Shown here: piece after piece, positions 32,311 through 41,263 of the stretch
How the letters are laid out: each line of letters starts with the position of its first letter
How positions within the stretch are numbered: position 1 is the first letter of the stretch
NCBI GenBank assembly: GCA_951640165.1
Contig: OX621266.1
Span: 3,472,001 to 3,536,000, forward strand
Direction of reading: 5' to 3'
Length of the DNA: 64,000 bases
DNA from: Pseudoips prasinana
Lineage: Eukaryota; Arthropoda; Insecta; Lepidoptera; Nolidae
Notes under the pieces: model-generated
The model's input: the letters and a program-made list of their open reading frames with translations, nothing else
The model's database searches: none
What the model was told of the DNA's origin: nothing
Position numbers and translations under genes: made by a program

Positions 32311-32639
32311 ATTATTAGAACAGATATGAACCTCTCCACTTGTCAGTAATTGAGAAACGTCTTTACAGTCTATCAAATCAGTATCGATAGCTTGTACAAG
32401 TGTCAAGATTCTGTAATAAACAAACCTTAGCATGCACCTCGCGAGTGATGTTGATGACTTTGTTACTAATAGTCGAGCTCAATCCCGGTTAGGTAAAAAC
32501 ATCTCTACCTATACTAGCATCACGAGGCAAAATATGTGAATCTACAATTACGAAAGTCACTTCTCACACACACGAGTACTTCGTAGACCTAGACAGGCAG
32601 ACTAATACGGGAAAAAGAAAATGTAGTGTTCGACCCAAT

Positions 32640-32830
32640 ACCTGTCAGGCGCGTGGATATAAAATCTCGAGTACCTGTAAGGTTATCAACAAATCATTAA
32701 CGAATTAGGGAACAATCTGTCTGTTACCAACCACTGTCCACAAGAGCGTGTATGTGACTTAACTTGCCCCTACATCCATAGACTTCGAAATAAACCGTTC
32801 AAACTATTTAACCTTCAAAACGCGCATATT
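32640..32830 (-). pseudogene. X2 aspartic-protease-like segment
   Basis: The minus strand reads FEVYGCRGKLSHIHALVDSG near 32790-32730. Unlike X1 the active-site triplet is followed by an insertion (TTGGTAACAGACAG) that breaks the frame. Confidence 0.58.
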
Positions 32831-33181
32831 GTCACCATAAAAATTAAATATAACAAACGTTGGGCGTATTTTCAACATCTAAAATTATAAACCACACAAA
32901 ACAACACGTGTTATGAATTTCACAGATATCAAAAATTCTTCAGTGCAGCATTAGGTCATCAAGTGCCTTTTAAACAATATAATAAAAGTACTTACATGTT
33001 TCTTCTCATAAAATAAAGATTCACCACTCACACTCGACACGAGGCACTTTTACTTTAGAGGTTACTTTAAATTTACTCTAATACAAACTGGTGAATTCTC
33101 CCCAATGCAGAATCGCCCATGCCGTCGCCTTACTTGCAAAAAGACAGCACGATCAACTTCGCCTCGAAAAGAACAAACCAA

Positions 33182-33946
33182 TTATTTTAACTTAAAGACT
33201 CGACCGACAGAAAGGCAGCCAACTATCAGAGCCCGTACTCTCTTCACGGTTAAATAAAAACTTCTTCCACGTTCACTGATGCACCAAAAACTATTCTTCA
33301 ACGATATACACGAACTGGCCGAGAGACTCCGCTTATCGCGAGTAACCACATCGAAACACGAAATTAGTAGGCGTGTTTTAAACAAGTCTGAACATACCTG
33401 AGTATCCGAGATACCTGCGATAACAACTTCAATTTTGTTACCTTCGCTCCAAGCAGGCTTCAACCAGTTAATCAAGGCAAGCTTGTAAGTCGAGTACTCC
33501 ACGTATGTAAGTTCTCGCACGGTCACTGCACCATACGGCACTATATCTTGAAAAAGGTCATCAATCTCTCGGTCGCCGCAAACTGTCTTGATACACGCTC
33601 CTTTGCTTCGTCTAACGTTTTGCACAACGGGTACGACTTCGAAGTCCACTTGCAAGCTCAACATCGAAGATGTGTCAATGTAACGTTTCACGTTTCGTAA
33701 TCGGTCCACGAGTTTGCGATACAGCCCTAAATTCACAATCAGCGGGGTTGTATTTTCATCGTTATTTTTCAAATTTGTAACGACACTATTTTCGCTACGT
33801 GGTGGAACCGAATCACGAAAATATTCTTGATTTTGAGTAGCATGTGTTGCGGTAGACACGTGGGATGATTTTGGAATCGATCCCACCGCTGCTGTCGGAG
33901 ATTCTGACGGATTTAACTCCGAAACATCGTCGGTGTCCGCCATCAT
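33182..33946 (-). CDS. X2 gag-like protein, start codon inside the LTR
   Basis: The minus frame from ATG 33946 (ATGATGGCGGACACC) to 33182 gives ~254 residues. The first ~18 codons lie in the 5' LTR (33893-34182), so the frame crosses the LTR-internal boundary. Segments: DTDDVSELNPSES, SIPKSSHVST, TPLIVNLGLYRKLVDRLRN, FEVVPVVQNVRRSKGACIK, VCGDREIDDLFQDIVPYGAV and LTYVEYSTYKLALINWLKP. A splice-donor-like CAGGTATGTT follows GISDTQ (~33403), so the last ~70 codons may be intronic. No CCHC knuckle or known domain is recognised; gag is inferred from position. Confidence 0.6.
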   Translation of the reverse strand: MMADTDDVSELNPSESPTAAVGSIPKSSHVSTATHATQNQEYFRDSVPPRSENSVVTNLKNNDENTTPLIVNLGLYRKLVDRLRNVKRYIDTSSMLSLQVDFEVVPVVQNVRRSKGACIKTVCGDREIDDLFQDIVPYGAVTVRELTYVEYSTYKLALINWLKPAWSEGNKIEVVIAGISDTQVCSDLFKTRLLISCFDVVTRDKRSLSASSCISLKNSFWCISERGRSFYLTVKRVRALIVGCLSVGRVFKLK

Positions 33947-34182
33947 GCACGTGGTGAAAAGAATCAGTGCGCACACCTGGCGCCGTCGAGCTCTGTATGC
34001 CAACTGTGTCGTGTCGCTAACACACTAATGTCACTTAGACAACTGACAGACGTCAAACGTCACATGCGACAGTCCATAGACAACCTCGACTCGAACTACT
34101 GACTCAGTGAGTAGTGTTTTCCAAACGCTAATAGATGGCGTTACTAGTACGTAAACAGTCCTTTAACTTAATTTCTCCGACA
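33893..34182 (-). repeat. X2 5' LTR (290 bp)
   Basis: It begins TGTCGG on the plus strand and ends CGACA. TATA follows and duplicates 29044-29047. Confidence 0.88.
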
Positions 34183-34278
34183 TATATATTTCTAAAATCG
34201 ACTCTAAACAATAGTTTTTGTGTATTTTGTACTGAAAACATATTTTTTGGTCAATTACTTATTATTTTTACATAGTGT
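34183..34278. repeat. Satellite-like unit remnant, block C
   Basis: It continues block B after X2 for ~95 bp, through TTTTTACATAGTG, then changes to unrelated sequence. The break falls at the same unit position as the CR1 insertion at 38915. Confidence 0.85.
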
Positions 34279-35911
34279 CCCCGTTGAGGTGGTGTGAGAT
34301 GGCCTCAGCGTGCAGAGGGGATTCGTTCGACGACTGTTGACCGATACACATACTGTACCGTTTCTGTATTATTCAGTGTAGCAATATTTATATTAATAAA
34401 AAAATAGTGAAAGTGATTGTGTATCCTGAGTGTGTAGAACAGGGATATATAAAAGGATATTAACATTCTTAACAAAGAAAATCAATACTCACAATATAAT
34501 ATATATAATTAATATTTATATATGTATAGTTAGCAGAGTCCAAGTTCAGGCAGGGGGCGGAGCTTGTGACGTCATCAAAAGTGGAGTGATCGAACGTGGA
34601 GGGGCACGCAGAGGCTCCTAGCGGCGCGCACGCCTGCCGACCGGCCTTCTTGTTCCATCGCCAGAGATAGACGGACGTTATACTGTGTTACTGCCACATT
34701 GCCATTTTACCTTGTAAATCATATTATTTAAATAATAAGTTTGTCATTCTAAGAGTTATCTTTCTTTTATTAAATACCTATCGAGTTTGCTAAATTCAAA
34801 ATTGGGATTCCTACCCTGTGCTTTACCGCTGTGGCTAATTAGTTAATTTTATTAATTTATTATTGAGTTTAGAATTTTGCCATAGCAAACTTTGCTATAA
34901 AAATGTCTGGTAGGTAATCGTAAAAGTCGTGAAGATAGTTCGTCTATTCATGGCCCGGACCAAACGCTTCACACAATTTTACAGCGCTTAAATTCTCTGG
35001 AAGATAATTCCATGTTACGAAATCCGAGCGCAGACAATGCGGGTACCTCAAGCGACATGCCAGCGCGCGGGGCCAGAACCGGGCGCGCCACCGCCGCCGC
35101 TGCATTTAGCGCTAGTTTCGGCGGGCGACCGACGCGTTGCTAGCCGTGCCGTGGCCTCGGACGCCGAATCATGCGCTGCAAGCGACGACATGTCTGTGCC
35201 TCGTGCGAGGGTGATTAATTCTAGTGCTAACACCGCGGCCGACATGGTTATGGGTCAGGTAACCGAGAAGATAGTGAGTGCAATAAGTGCTATTCCGGTA
35301 AGGTCAAGCAGTGTTTTATTTCAAACTATTTGAGTGTTTTGGCTACTGAAGAAAGTGTTGACGCGATTCAGTCCTTAGTTCAGAGTTGTTCTAGCCATTA
35401 ATTTGTGTCTAATTTTAATCTATCTCCTCTATACACTTACGGAGAGACGCGATGGATCGTTTTTAAACACTTGACCCACAAGGAATGTTTGTTTTATTAC
35501 TGAGTGTATTAGTTGTACATATAAAAATATTTGTGTGACCCATAAATAGTTGTTCTGTGTCTGGATGTAGTTTGTGTCCGTCTATTATATGTTAGTAATG
35601 TACCCCGCGACACAGGGATTATATTCCCTAATGCGGGCGTTGTCTTTAATAAACGGAACAAATCTACACCAAGTGAAATATTTATTTTTGTGTTGTATGA
35701 TGTTACGTAAGCACATTTTAATATTTTATTTGTAAAATGCTGCGATATATTTCACGTGGCCGATCAAGAAGTTACTTGAAGGAATGCTCCCGTATCACTA
35801 TTCGCATATTTTGTCGCGCGGTGGTTTGTTTGTGACGTTTAATATTCGACCAGAAGTCAGCAAGCGTTGATAGCCGTGACCGGCTCCGCTCAGTATCACG
35901 TGCGTTGCGTA
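34279..35911 (+). other. Unidentified element start: promoter-like region, gag-like scraps and a stem-loop
   Basis: The sequence opens with CCCCGTTGAGGTGG. A GC-rich stretch around 34550-34680 holds a perfect TGACGTCA (34567-34574), a CREB/ATF-type site. An ATG at 34903 (ATGTCTGGTAGG) meets a stop at once, but in that frame and a neighbouring one come SRKSREDSSSIHGPDQTL and LQRLNSLED, then at 35037-35333 DDMSVPRARVINSSANTAAD. The latter resembles gag leader peptides of insect LTR elements, but I cannot name a family. A stem-loop lies at 35604-35637. No pol is seen. Confidence 0.4.
35604..35637 (+). other. Two-tier stem-loop
   Basis: CCCGC (35604-35608) pairs with GCGGG (35633-35637), and inside it AGGGA (35614-35618) pairs with TCCCT (35625-35629). 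An AATAAA-type TTTAATAAACGG follows 15-20 bases later, so this may be the 3' end structure of an element transcript. Confidence 0.5.
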
Positions 35912-36750
35912 AAGTTGTAGCCACCACTGAGGCATACTTCAACTCATATACTGATCTATATTTAAAATGCGATGTTTTACTTTTATGTGACGTTTTTGAG
36001 AAGTTTAGATCTATGAGTTTAACATTTTATAATCCATGTTATTACGTATCTTCACCTTCATTAAGTTGGGATGCTATGTTGCTATACACTGGTATTCATT
36101 TATATTTAATTTCAGATATCGAAATATACCAAATGTTAGAAAAAGGTATTCGAAGTGGTCTTGCTCAATGCTCTTTAAGATATGCAAAGGCAAATAATAA
36201 ATACCTTCCTAATTATAATGTTGAAGAGTCTAATAGTTATTTAGTTTATCTTGATTGTGTGAATTTATATGGTTATGCTATGATGCTTAGGTTTCCAACC
36301 GGGAAATTTAAATTTCTCTCTAAAAGAGAAATAAATAAATTTAAACTATACTCGAAGTAGATTTGCATTACCCTTTCAAAATACACGATGAGCACGCTGA
36401 CTTGCCATTCGCAGCTGAAAAAATTGTTCCACCTGGTAGTAAATATCCGAAATTAATTGCTAATTTGTACGATAAACATAAATATGTTATTCATTATATT
36501 GATTTGAAGGAATGTTTAAACAATGGTCTCATTTTGCTCAAGATTCATAGAATTTTATCATTTAATCAGGATGCATTTTTAGCGCCTTACATATTGTTAA
36601 ATAGAACATTGCGCCAACAGGCAAATTCAAATTTTGAAAGAGACTTTTTTAAAAAGCAAAATAATTCAATTTTTGGCAAAACAAGTTGATGTGAAATTAG
36701 TTAATGTTTGGAAAGATGTATTAAATAAAAAGAATTTACAAAAATATTTT
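35912..36750 (+). pseudogene. Protein-primed family B DNA polymerase fragment (Polinton/Maverick-like)
   Basis: The open frame to 36360 has DLYLKCDVLLLCDVFEKFR, then SPSLSWDAML, EKGIRSGLAQCS, KANNKYLPNY and the palm motif A region YLDCVNLYGYAM. After a stop, 36363-36689 continues in another frame with YVIHYIDLKECLNNGLIL, KIHRIL, FLAPYILLN and motif B FFKKQNNSIFGKT. VDVKLVN...KNLQKY follows to ~36750 after a small deletion. The YxDTDS motif C, the exonuclease N-terminus and all other Polinton genes (integrase, ATPase, capsid) are absent. Family B polymerases replicate such elements from a protein primer. This is a dead fragment. Confidence 0.85.
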
Positions 36751-36837
36751 TTTTTAATAGGTGTGCCCTGCAGTTTAATCCGCGTTAATCTTTATAAATT
36801 ATAGCCTATGTGTTAATATAGGGTGTCGGCTAACTCT

Positions 36838-37160
36838 ATACATATGCAGATACTCCACCTCCAGCCATATCTGTTCTGTAGTTATAATAATGGTAATAAT
36901 TATTTAATTGTAACTGTAATGCTTGTTCTTCGCTGCGGATCCAGGTCTCAGTTAGTAGGATAATATGGATTTTGTTTGGTATTGCTTGTAGGATACATTT
37001 GAGTTCATCAAATTTTCCTTTTTTTCGTATACTTCGGGCATTAAGGTAGAGGAAGGTAAATCGTGATTTGTTTATTGGAAAGTTCTGGTAGTTATCTAAA
37101 AGGTCGTAGGTATTGTTGTTATCAAGTTTCGTGTTGATTTTGGGGTTTAGTATTCTCAGT
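36838..37160 (-). pseudogene. LINE ORF2 endonuclease N-terminus (truncated)
   Basis: The minus frame reads FLYLNARSIRKKGKFDEL, then IILLTETWIRSEEQ (catalytic E type) and MAGGGVSAYV, followed by a stop. These are the first ~110 residues of an AP endonuclease domain as in LINE ORF2. GDFN and SDH motifs and the RT are missing. The start overlaps the ORF1 end. Confidence 0.75.
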
Positions 37161-38008
37161 TTTTTGTCTTTTCCACTATTGTTGGTGTACCGTTAATATA
37201 TTTAATTGTAAGATTACTCTCACCGTTGTCTTGACGCCTTTTGAATTCATCTCTTAGATTTCTCATATAGGTTTGTTGTGTTGGTGTTTGATCTGAGAAT
37301 ATTTTAACACCGTTCTGTAGCTTATTTCTGTTACGGAGTAATTTTGCGGCAGGTTCTGAAGTTGTAAAACATACCTTTATACTGCGGTTCTTGCCTGGGT
37401 GGAATTTGCCTATTCTATAAACTTTAGATGGTTTTGGAATATCGAATCCATCTAAAGCGATTGTTTTCATCTTTCAGTATTCTGTCTTCGGTCGTAGACG
37501 CAATCTGCTCGGGCAGGCCAACCAGAACGATGTTTTTCTCACGAGCTTTTCTATTCTGTATTTCTTGTATTATTTGTTCATTAATAATGAGCTTATTTTC
37601 TAATAGTGTGGGTGCAGATGTTGAAGATATCTTGAGACTATTAAGCTCAGACTCAAGAGCCTCCATTTTTGTTGTTATTGCACTGAATGATTGCCCGTTG
37701 GACGATTTCATTTCCGTGATCTGGTTTTTTATATCTTTAATGTTCTCTTGCATGTTTTTCATAAGTTGCTCGTTCGATTCTACATATTTTTCTAATAGAG
37801 AACTAATGCGAAACATTTCTGATTTCATTTCTTTTAAGTCATCTGAGCATGTGCATCGTTTCCGATACGTTATAAATGATTCTGAACTCGACAAATCAGG
37901 TTGCGACCCACCAGTTGGTGACCTCCGAACGCTCATGCTTACGTAGTGGTGCGGGGAGTGGGCGCGGCGATAGTGCACTGGCGGGGATCCTGTTGCGCAG
38001 GAGTACAA
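37156..38008 (-). pseudogene. LINE ORF1 with coiled coil, one frameshift
   Basis: Two overlapping frames form one protein. From 38008: MYSCATGSPP, a serine-rich head, then a long heptad region (~residues 60-150, EMKSEMFRISSLLEKYVESN) and REKNIVLVGLPE. From 37470: ALDGFDIPKPSKVYRIGKFH, SIKVCFTTSEPAAKLL and a C-terminal NLTIKYINGTPTIV. A one-base shift near 37440 (AAAGATGAAAAC) separates them. Coiled coil, RRM-like and C-terminal domains are the LINE-1-type ORF1 plan. RNA-binding role inferred. Confidence 0.8.
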
Positions 38009-38156
38009 GGTTGTAAGTACTCAGCAGCGTCCACACACTTTGGAGATTTAACTGTTATAGTTTTAGGTTGAAATTTGACTAACACTTATTTAATGATTTT
38101 AAAATATAAACTTGCACACGTCTGCACTGTATGACAACGAACGACGAATAACGTAG

Positions 38157-38915
38157 GGGTAGTTTTTGCCTATACATTACGTATATCTCTATCCACAAAC
38201 ATACGATTCCAATCATTATTTTTGTGTCTATCGTTTAATATTAGCCCCCCTATATATAAAGTAACTTGGTTTTCATTATTATACACATATATATTTCTAA
38301 AATCGACTCTAAACAATAGTTTTAGTGTATTTTGTACTGAAAACATAGTTTTTGGTCAATTTCTTATTATTTTTACATAGTGTATATAGCTTTTATAATT
38401 CTAACATCAAAAATTCAAGGAAACGCATCCGCCAACACCCTATTTGCGGTTGTAAGACACATGATCTTTGAGTTCTTTGGTATAAAGCCTAATTTTCTAC
38501 TACTAATTATAGTTTTTTAGTGATATCTAATTAGTTTTCTACTGTACCCTAGTCTGTTTATTTACTTACCTGTTAGGTCTCGTTGAGACGCATCCAACGA
38601 CACCGCACACACGATGATCGCACTAGTATTTCATAAGATATTCGCAAGTTTAGAATTTTCATCACCCGAACCGAGGTTACGAGGCGGGTAGTTTTTGCCC
38701 ATACATTACGTATATCTCTATCCACAAACATACGATTCCAATCATTCTTTTTGTGTCTATCGTTTAATATTAGCCCCCCTATATATAAAGTAACTTCGTT
38801 TTCATTATAATACACATATATATATATTTCTAAAATCGACTCTAAACAATAGTTTTTGTGTATTTTGTACTGAAAACATAGTTTTTGGTCAATTACTTAT
38901 TATTTTTAGATAGTG
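38157..38915. repeat. Satellite-like units, block D
   Basis: A partial unit (from GGGTAGTTTTTGCC), one complete 531 bp unit and the first ~90 bp of another. TTCTAAAATCG occurs at 38295 and 38826. It breaks after ATAGTG, where the CR1 element is inserted. Confidence 0.9.
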
Positions 38916-39569
38916 AATTGTAGTTAGCAACATCGGCAGCAACACCTGTCAAATAACAGCTGACGATTTTAATTCAATTTTAAATAGTTTTGTTGTGTTT
39001 ATAGGGTTTTAATAGTGTTTTAATGTATAAAATAACAATAATTAAGTGTAAAGAATAACCAAACAAATGTTCAAAACTGTGTTTTCAATGAAATATATGA
39101 ACAAGTGTGACTGACGAAACAGCACCGGCAAAGCGGTGTCTTTTCTTTGGATATATCGCAGGGAGTATAATTTGTTTACATATTACCACCTCCCGTTAGC
39201 ATTCCTGGGTAACAAATACTACATACCAACTGCTGTTTTGATAATTTGTACCCAAAGCTTCATCTTAACATTGTCGTAACCCGCCTTTTTAAATTTCTTA
39301 CCCACCAATAAAAAAAAAAAATACAGGAACAAAGTCTAAATTTTCTTCATATTTCTTTATAATTTCCCCTTCTCAGCTTACTGACTTGACCTCAACCTCT
39401 ATTCTGTAAACTTAAACACCCCACAATTGTGTTTTAAGTCCTGTTTTAAAATCTTTTAACTTTGTCATTCTATCCAAACTTTCAGCCCTCAAAATCTATT
39501 ATACTTGTGTTTTTATACTTTGTTCTTAGTTACCTATTACTGTTTTAGTGTTTCTGATCGGCCTACACT

Positions 39570-41252
39570 ATGCCCTTGACCCGTAAGGCTGCAAGCAAGG
39601 ACATGGAGATGAAACTAGACCTGGCCCTCAAAAAGTTACAAATTGTTACTGAAGAATGTAAGAATCTTGAAAAGTTACGACTTGATGATGAACTGGAATG
39701 CACTAAAATATTAGATGACAATGCATCCCTCAGAAAACAGGTGTCTTTGGTTTACACACAGTTTATAGATGTTTCCAATGAACGTGATGTTTTGCAAACT
39801 AAACTCGACTCATATGACAAGTGTATCAGTACTCATGAACAGGCCTTGAACCGCATCTCTGTGTTAGAATGTAGTCTAATAAAGGCTAATGAAACTATTC
39901 AAAATCTGCAACACCAAGTAGATACACACAAAAGAGATGCTGCCCAGAGTCTGTTTGAAGTACTTGTTGAGTCAAAACCCAACACATATACAAATGTCCC
40001 ATATTCCATGACAAGTCATAATAAGACCAAAAAATACCTACAAATCAATAGCACAATTAAGAAACTGAAAAAATCATATAACCACTGTAAAAGGTATAAT
40101 TATAACTATATTAGTAGTTTAATTAGGGAACGCAGGGAATTACAAACTGACTTAGACATATCTGCTTATCAACTTTCTCAGTGTAACTTAAAATATGATA
40201 TAGGCACAAAGAAATTACAAGAAAAAGTAAAAGAATTGGAGAATAATGTAGCCTTACTCTCTAACAAATATGAATGCTCACAGGAACAAATTAAGGCACA
40301 TATTCTTGCTGCAAATGAAATGTTAAGTTTAGTTAGTAAAGACAGTTTTGAATGGTCAGAAAATAAACATTTACTTCATTCAAATCTCAATAATTCAATG
40401 TCAGGCTCTCGGCTTTCTATAACTCATAGCAAACAGGGCCACCCCCAATTTGTTCTTAATGACCATGTTATTGAAAATACCCATCCGCAGGAGACAGAAC
40501 TTCCAAATCAATCTATAATAACTAGTATGTTGGAAGAATCAATTATTCCCAATACACATATTTATGACAAACCCTGTATACCTAGCAGTAATAAGTGTAA
40601 AAAAGTTTGCATAATTTCAGATAAATTAGGTCAACATTTTAGTGCAATAATAAACAAGCAATGTAATGTACCAACTCTAAATGTATGCTTACCTGGTGCC
40701 AGTTATTGCCAATTAAGTAAAAAAATGTATTCACTTTGTCAAGAGAATGAGTACAAGACATTTATTATGCTCTATGGAGATAGCTTGTCTGTGAGTAGGA
40801 AACATCTTGTAGCTACAATTCATAAGATGAGGGACTTACATTGCAAACTAAATATAAAATTTGTATTATGTGCTCTGCCTTATTGCTCAACCCTGACTGA
40901 GAAGCAAAATAGGTATATTTATGATCTTAATATGACAATGTATAACTTTTGCCATCATAACCAGTTTGTGTCCTATTTTGACACTAACTCATCTATTGAT
41001 ATATGTAATTTTAAGTTGACAGATGGTACTATGTACTTACCATATTTCTATAAAAAACAACTTGCTAAATTGTTAGCATTTAACTTTTTGAATGACACAG
41101 ATAATCATAGATTATCACAGAGTAGCACTATCACTACTCTAACCTCTGACAATTTAAATTTACTTAACTCTGGTACTTCCATCTTACCTATGTATAGTAT
41201 GAACAATGACTTAGATGTTAGTAGTAATACTAAAACAATTAGTTTAAACTAG
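39570..41252 (+). CDS. CR1 ORF1 protein with coiled coil and SGNH/esterase-like domain
   Basis: 560 residues from ATG 39570. Residues ~8-130 and ~195-260 are heptad-rich (KLDLALKKLQIVTEECKNLE, KKLQEKVKELENNVALLS), predicted coiled coils. The C-terminal half contains KKVCIISDKLGQHFSAII, GASYCQLSK, YKTFIMLYGDSLSVSRKHL and FVLCALPYCSTLTEKQNRYI, in the order of an SGNH/GDSL hydrolase fold. Esterase-type ORF1 proteins are known in CR1-like elements. The catalytic Ser/Asp/His set is not clear, so activity is uncertain. The stop is 11 bp before ORF2, so reinitiation is likely. Confidence 0.85.
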   Translation: MPLTRKAASKDMEMKLDLALKKLQIVTEECKNLEKLRLDDELECTKILDDNASLRKQVSLVYTQFIDVSNERDVLQTKLDSYDKCISTHEQALNRISVLECSLIKANETIQNLQHQVDTHKRDAAQSLFEVLVESKPNTYTNVPYSMTSHNKTKKYLQINSTIKKLKKSYNHCKRYNYNYISSLIRERRELQTDLDISAYQLSQCNLKYDIGTKKLQEKVKELENNVALLSNKYECSQEQIKAHILAANEMLSLVSKDSFEWSENKHLLHSNLNNSMSGSRLSITHSKQGHPQFVLNDHVIENTHPQETELPNQSIITSMLEESIIPNTHIYDKPCIPSSNKCKKVCIISDKLGQHFSAIINKQCNVPTLNVCLPGASYCQLSKKMYSLCQENEYKTFIMLYGDSLSVSRKHLVATIHKMRDLHCKLNIKFVLCALPYCSTLTEKQNRYIYDLNMTMYNFCHHNQFVSYFDTNSSIDICNFKLTDGTMYLPYFYKKQLAKLLAFNFLNDTDNHRLSQSSTITTLTSDNLNLLNSGTSILPMYSMNNDLDVSSNTKTISLN

Positions 41253-41263
41253 GTGTAAGGACA

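Larger units (their letters stand above)
29048..34182 (-). mobile_element. LTR retrotransposon X2 (same family as X1), minus strand
   Basis: 290 bp LTRs at 29048-29337 and 33893-34182, TGTCG...CGACA, flanked by TATA (29044-29047, 34183-34186). It is inserted between two parts of one satellite unit, which resumes in phase. Content and order match X1, including the missing RT, both integrase modules and both minisatellites. Small indels and substitutions separate the copies, and its gag-like frame is uninterrupted. Confidence 0.87.
36757..38156 (-). mobile_element. Minus-strand LINE fragment (ORF1 and start of ORF2)
   Basis: The 5' end is near 38156, joining satellite block D; the 3' part is lost at ~36838 within the endonuclease. 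The order 5' UTR (~38009-38156), ORF1, ORF2 start fits a two-ORF LINE. The stretch 36757-36837 is unassigned AT-rich sequence. Confidence 0.7.
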
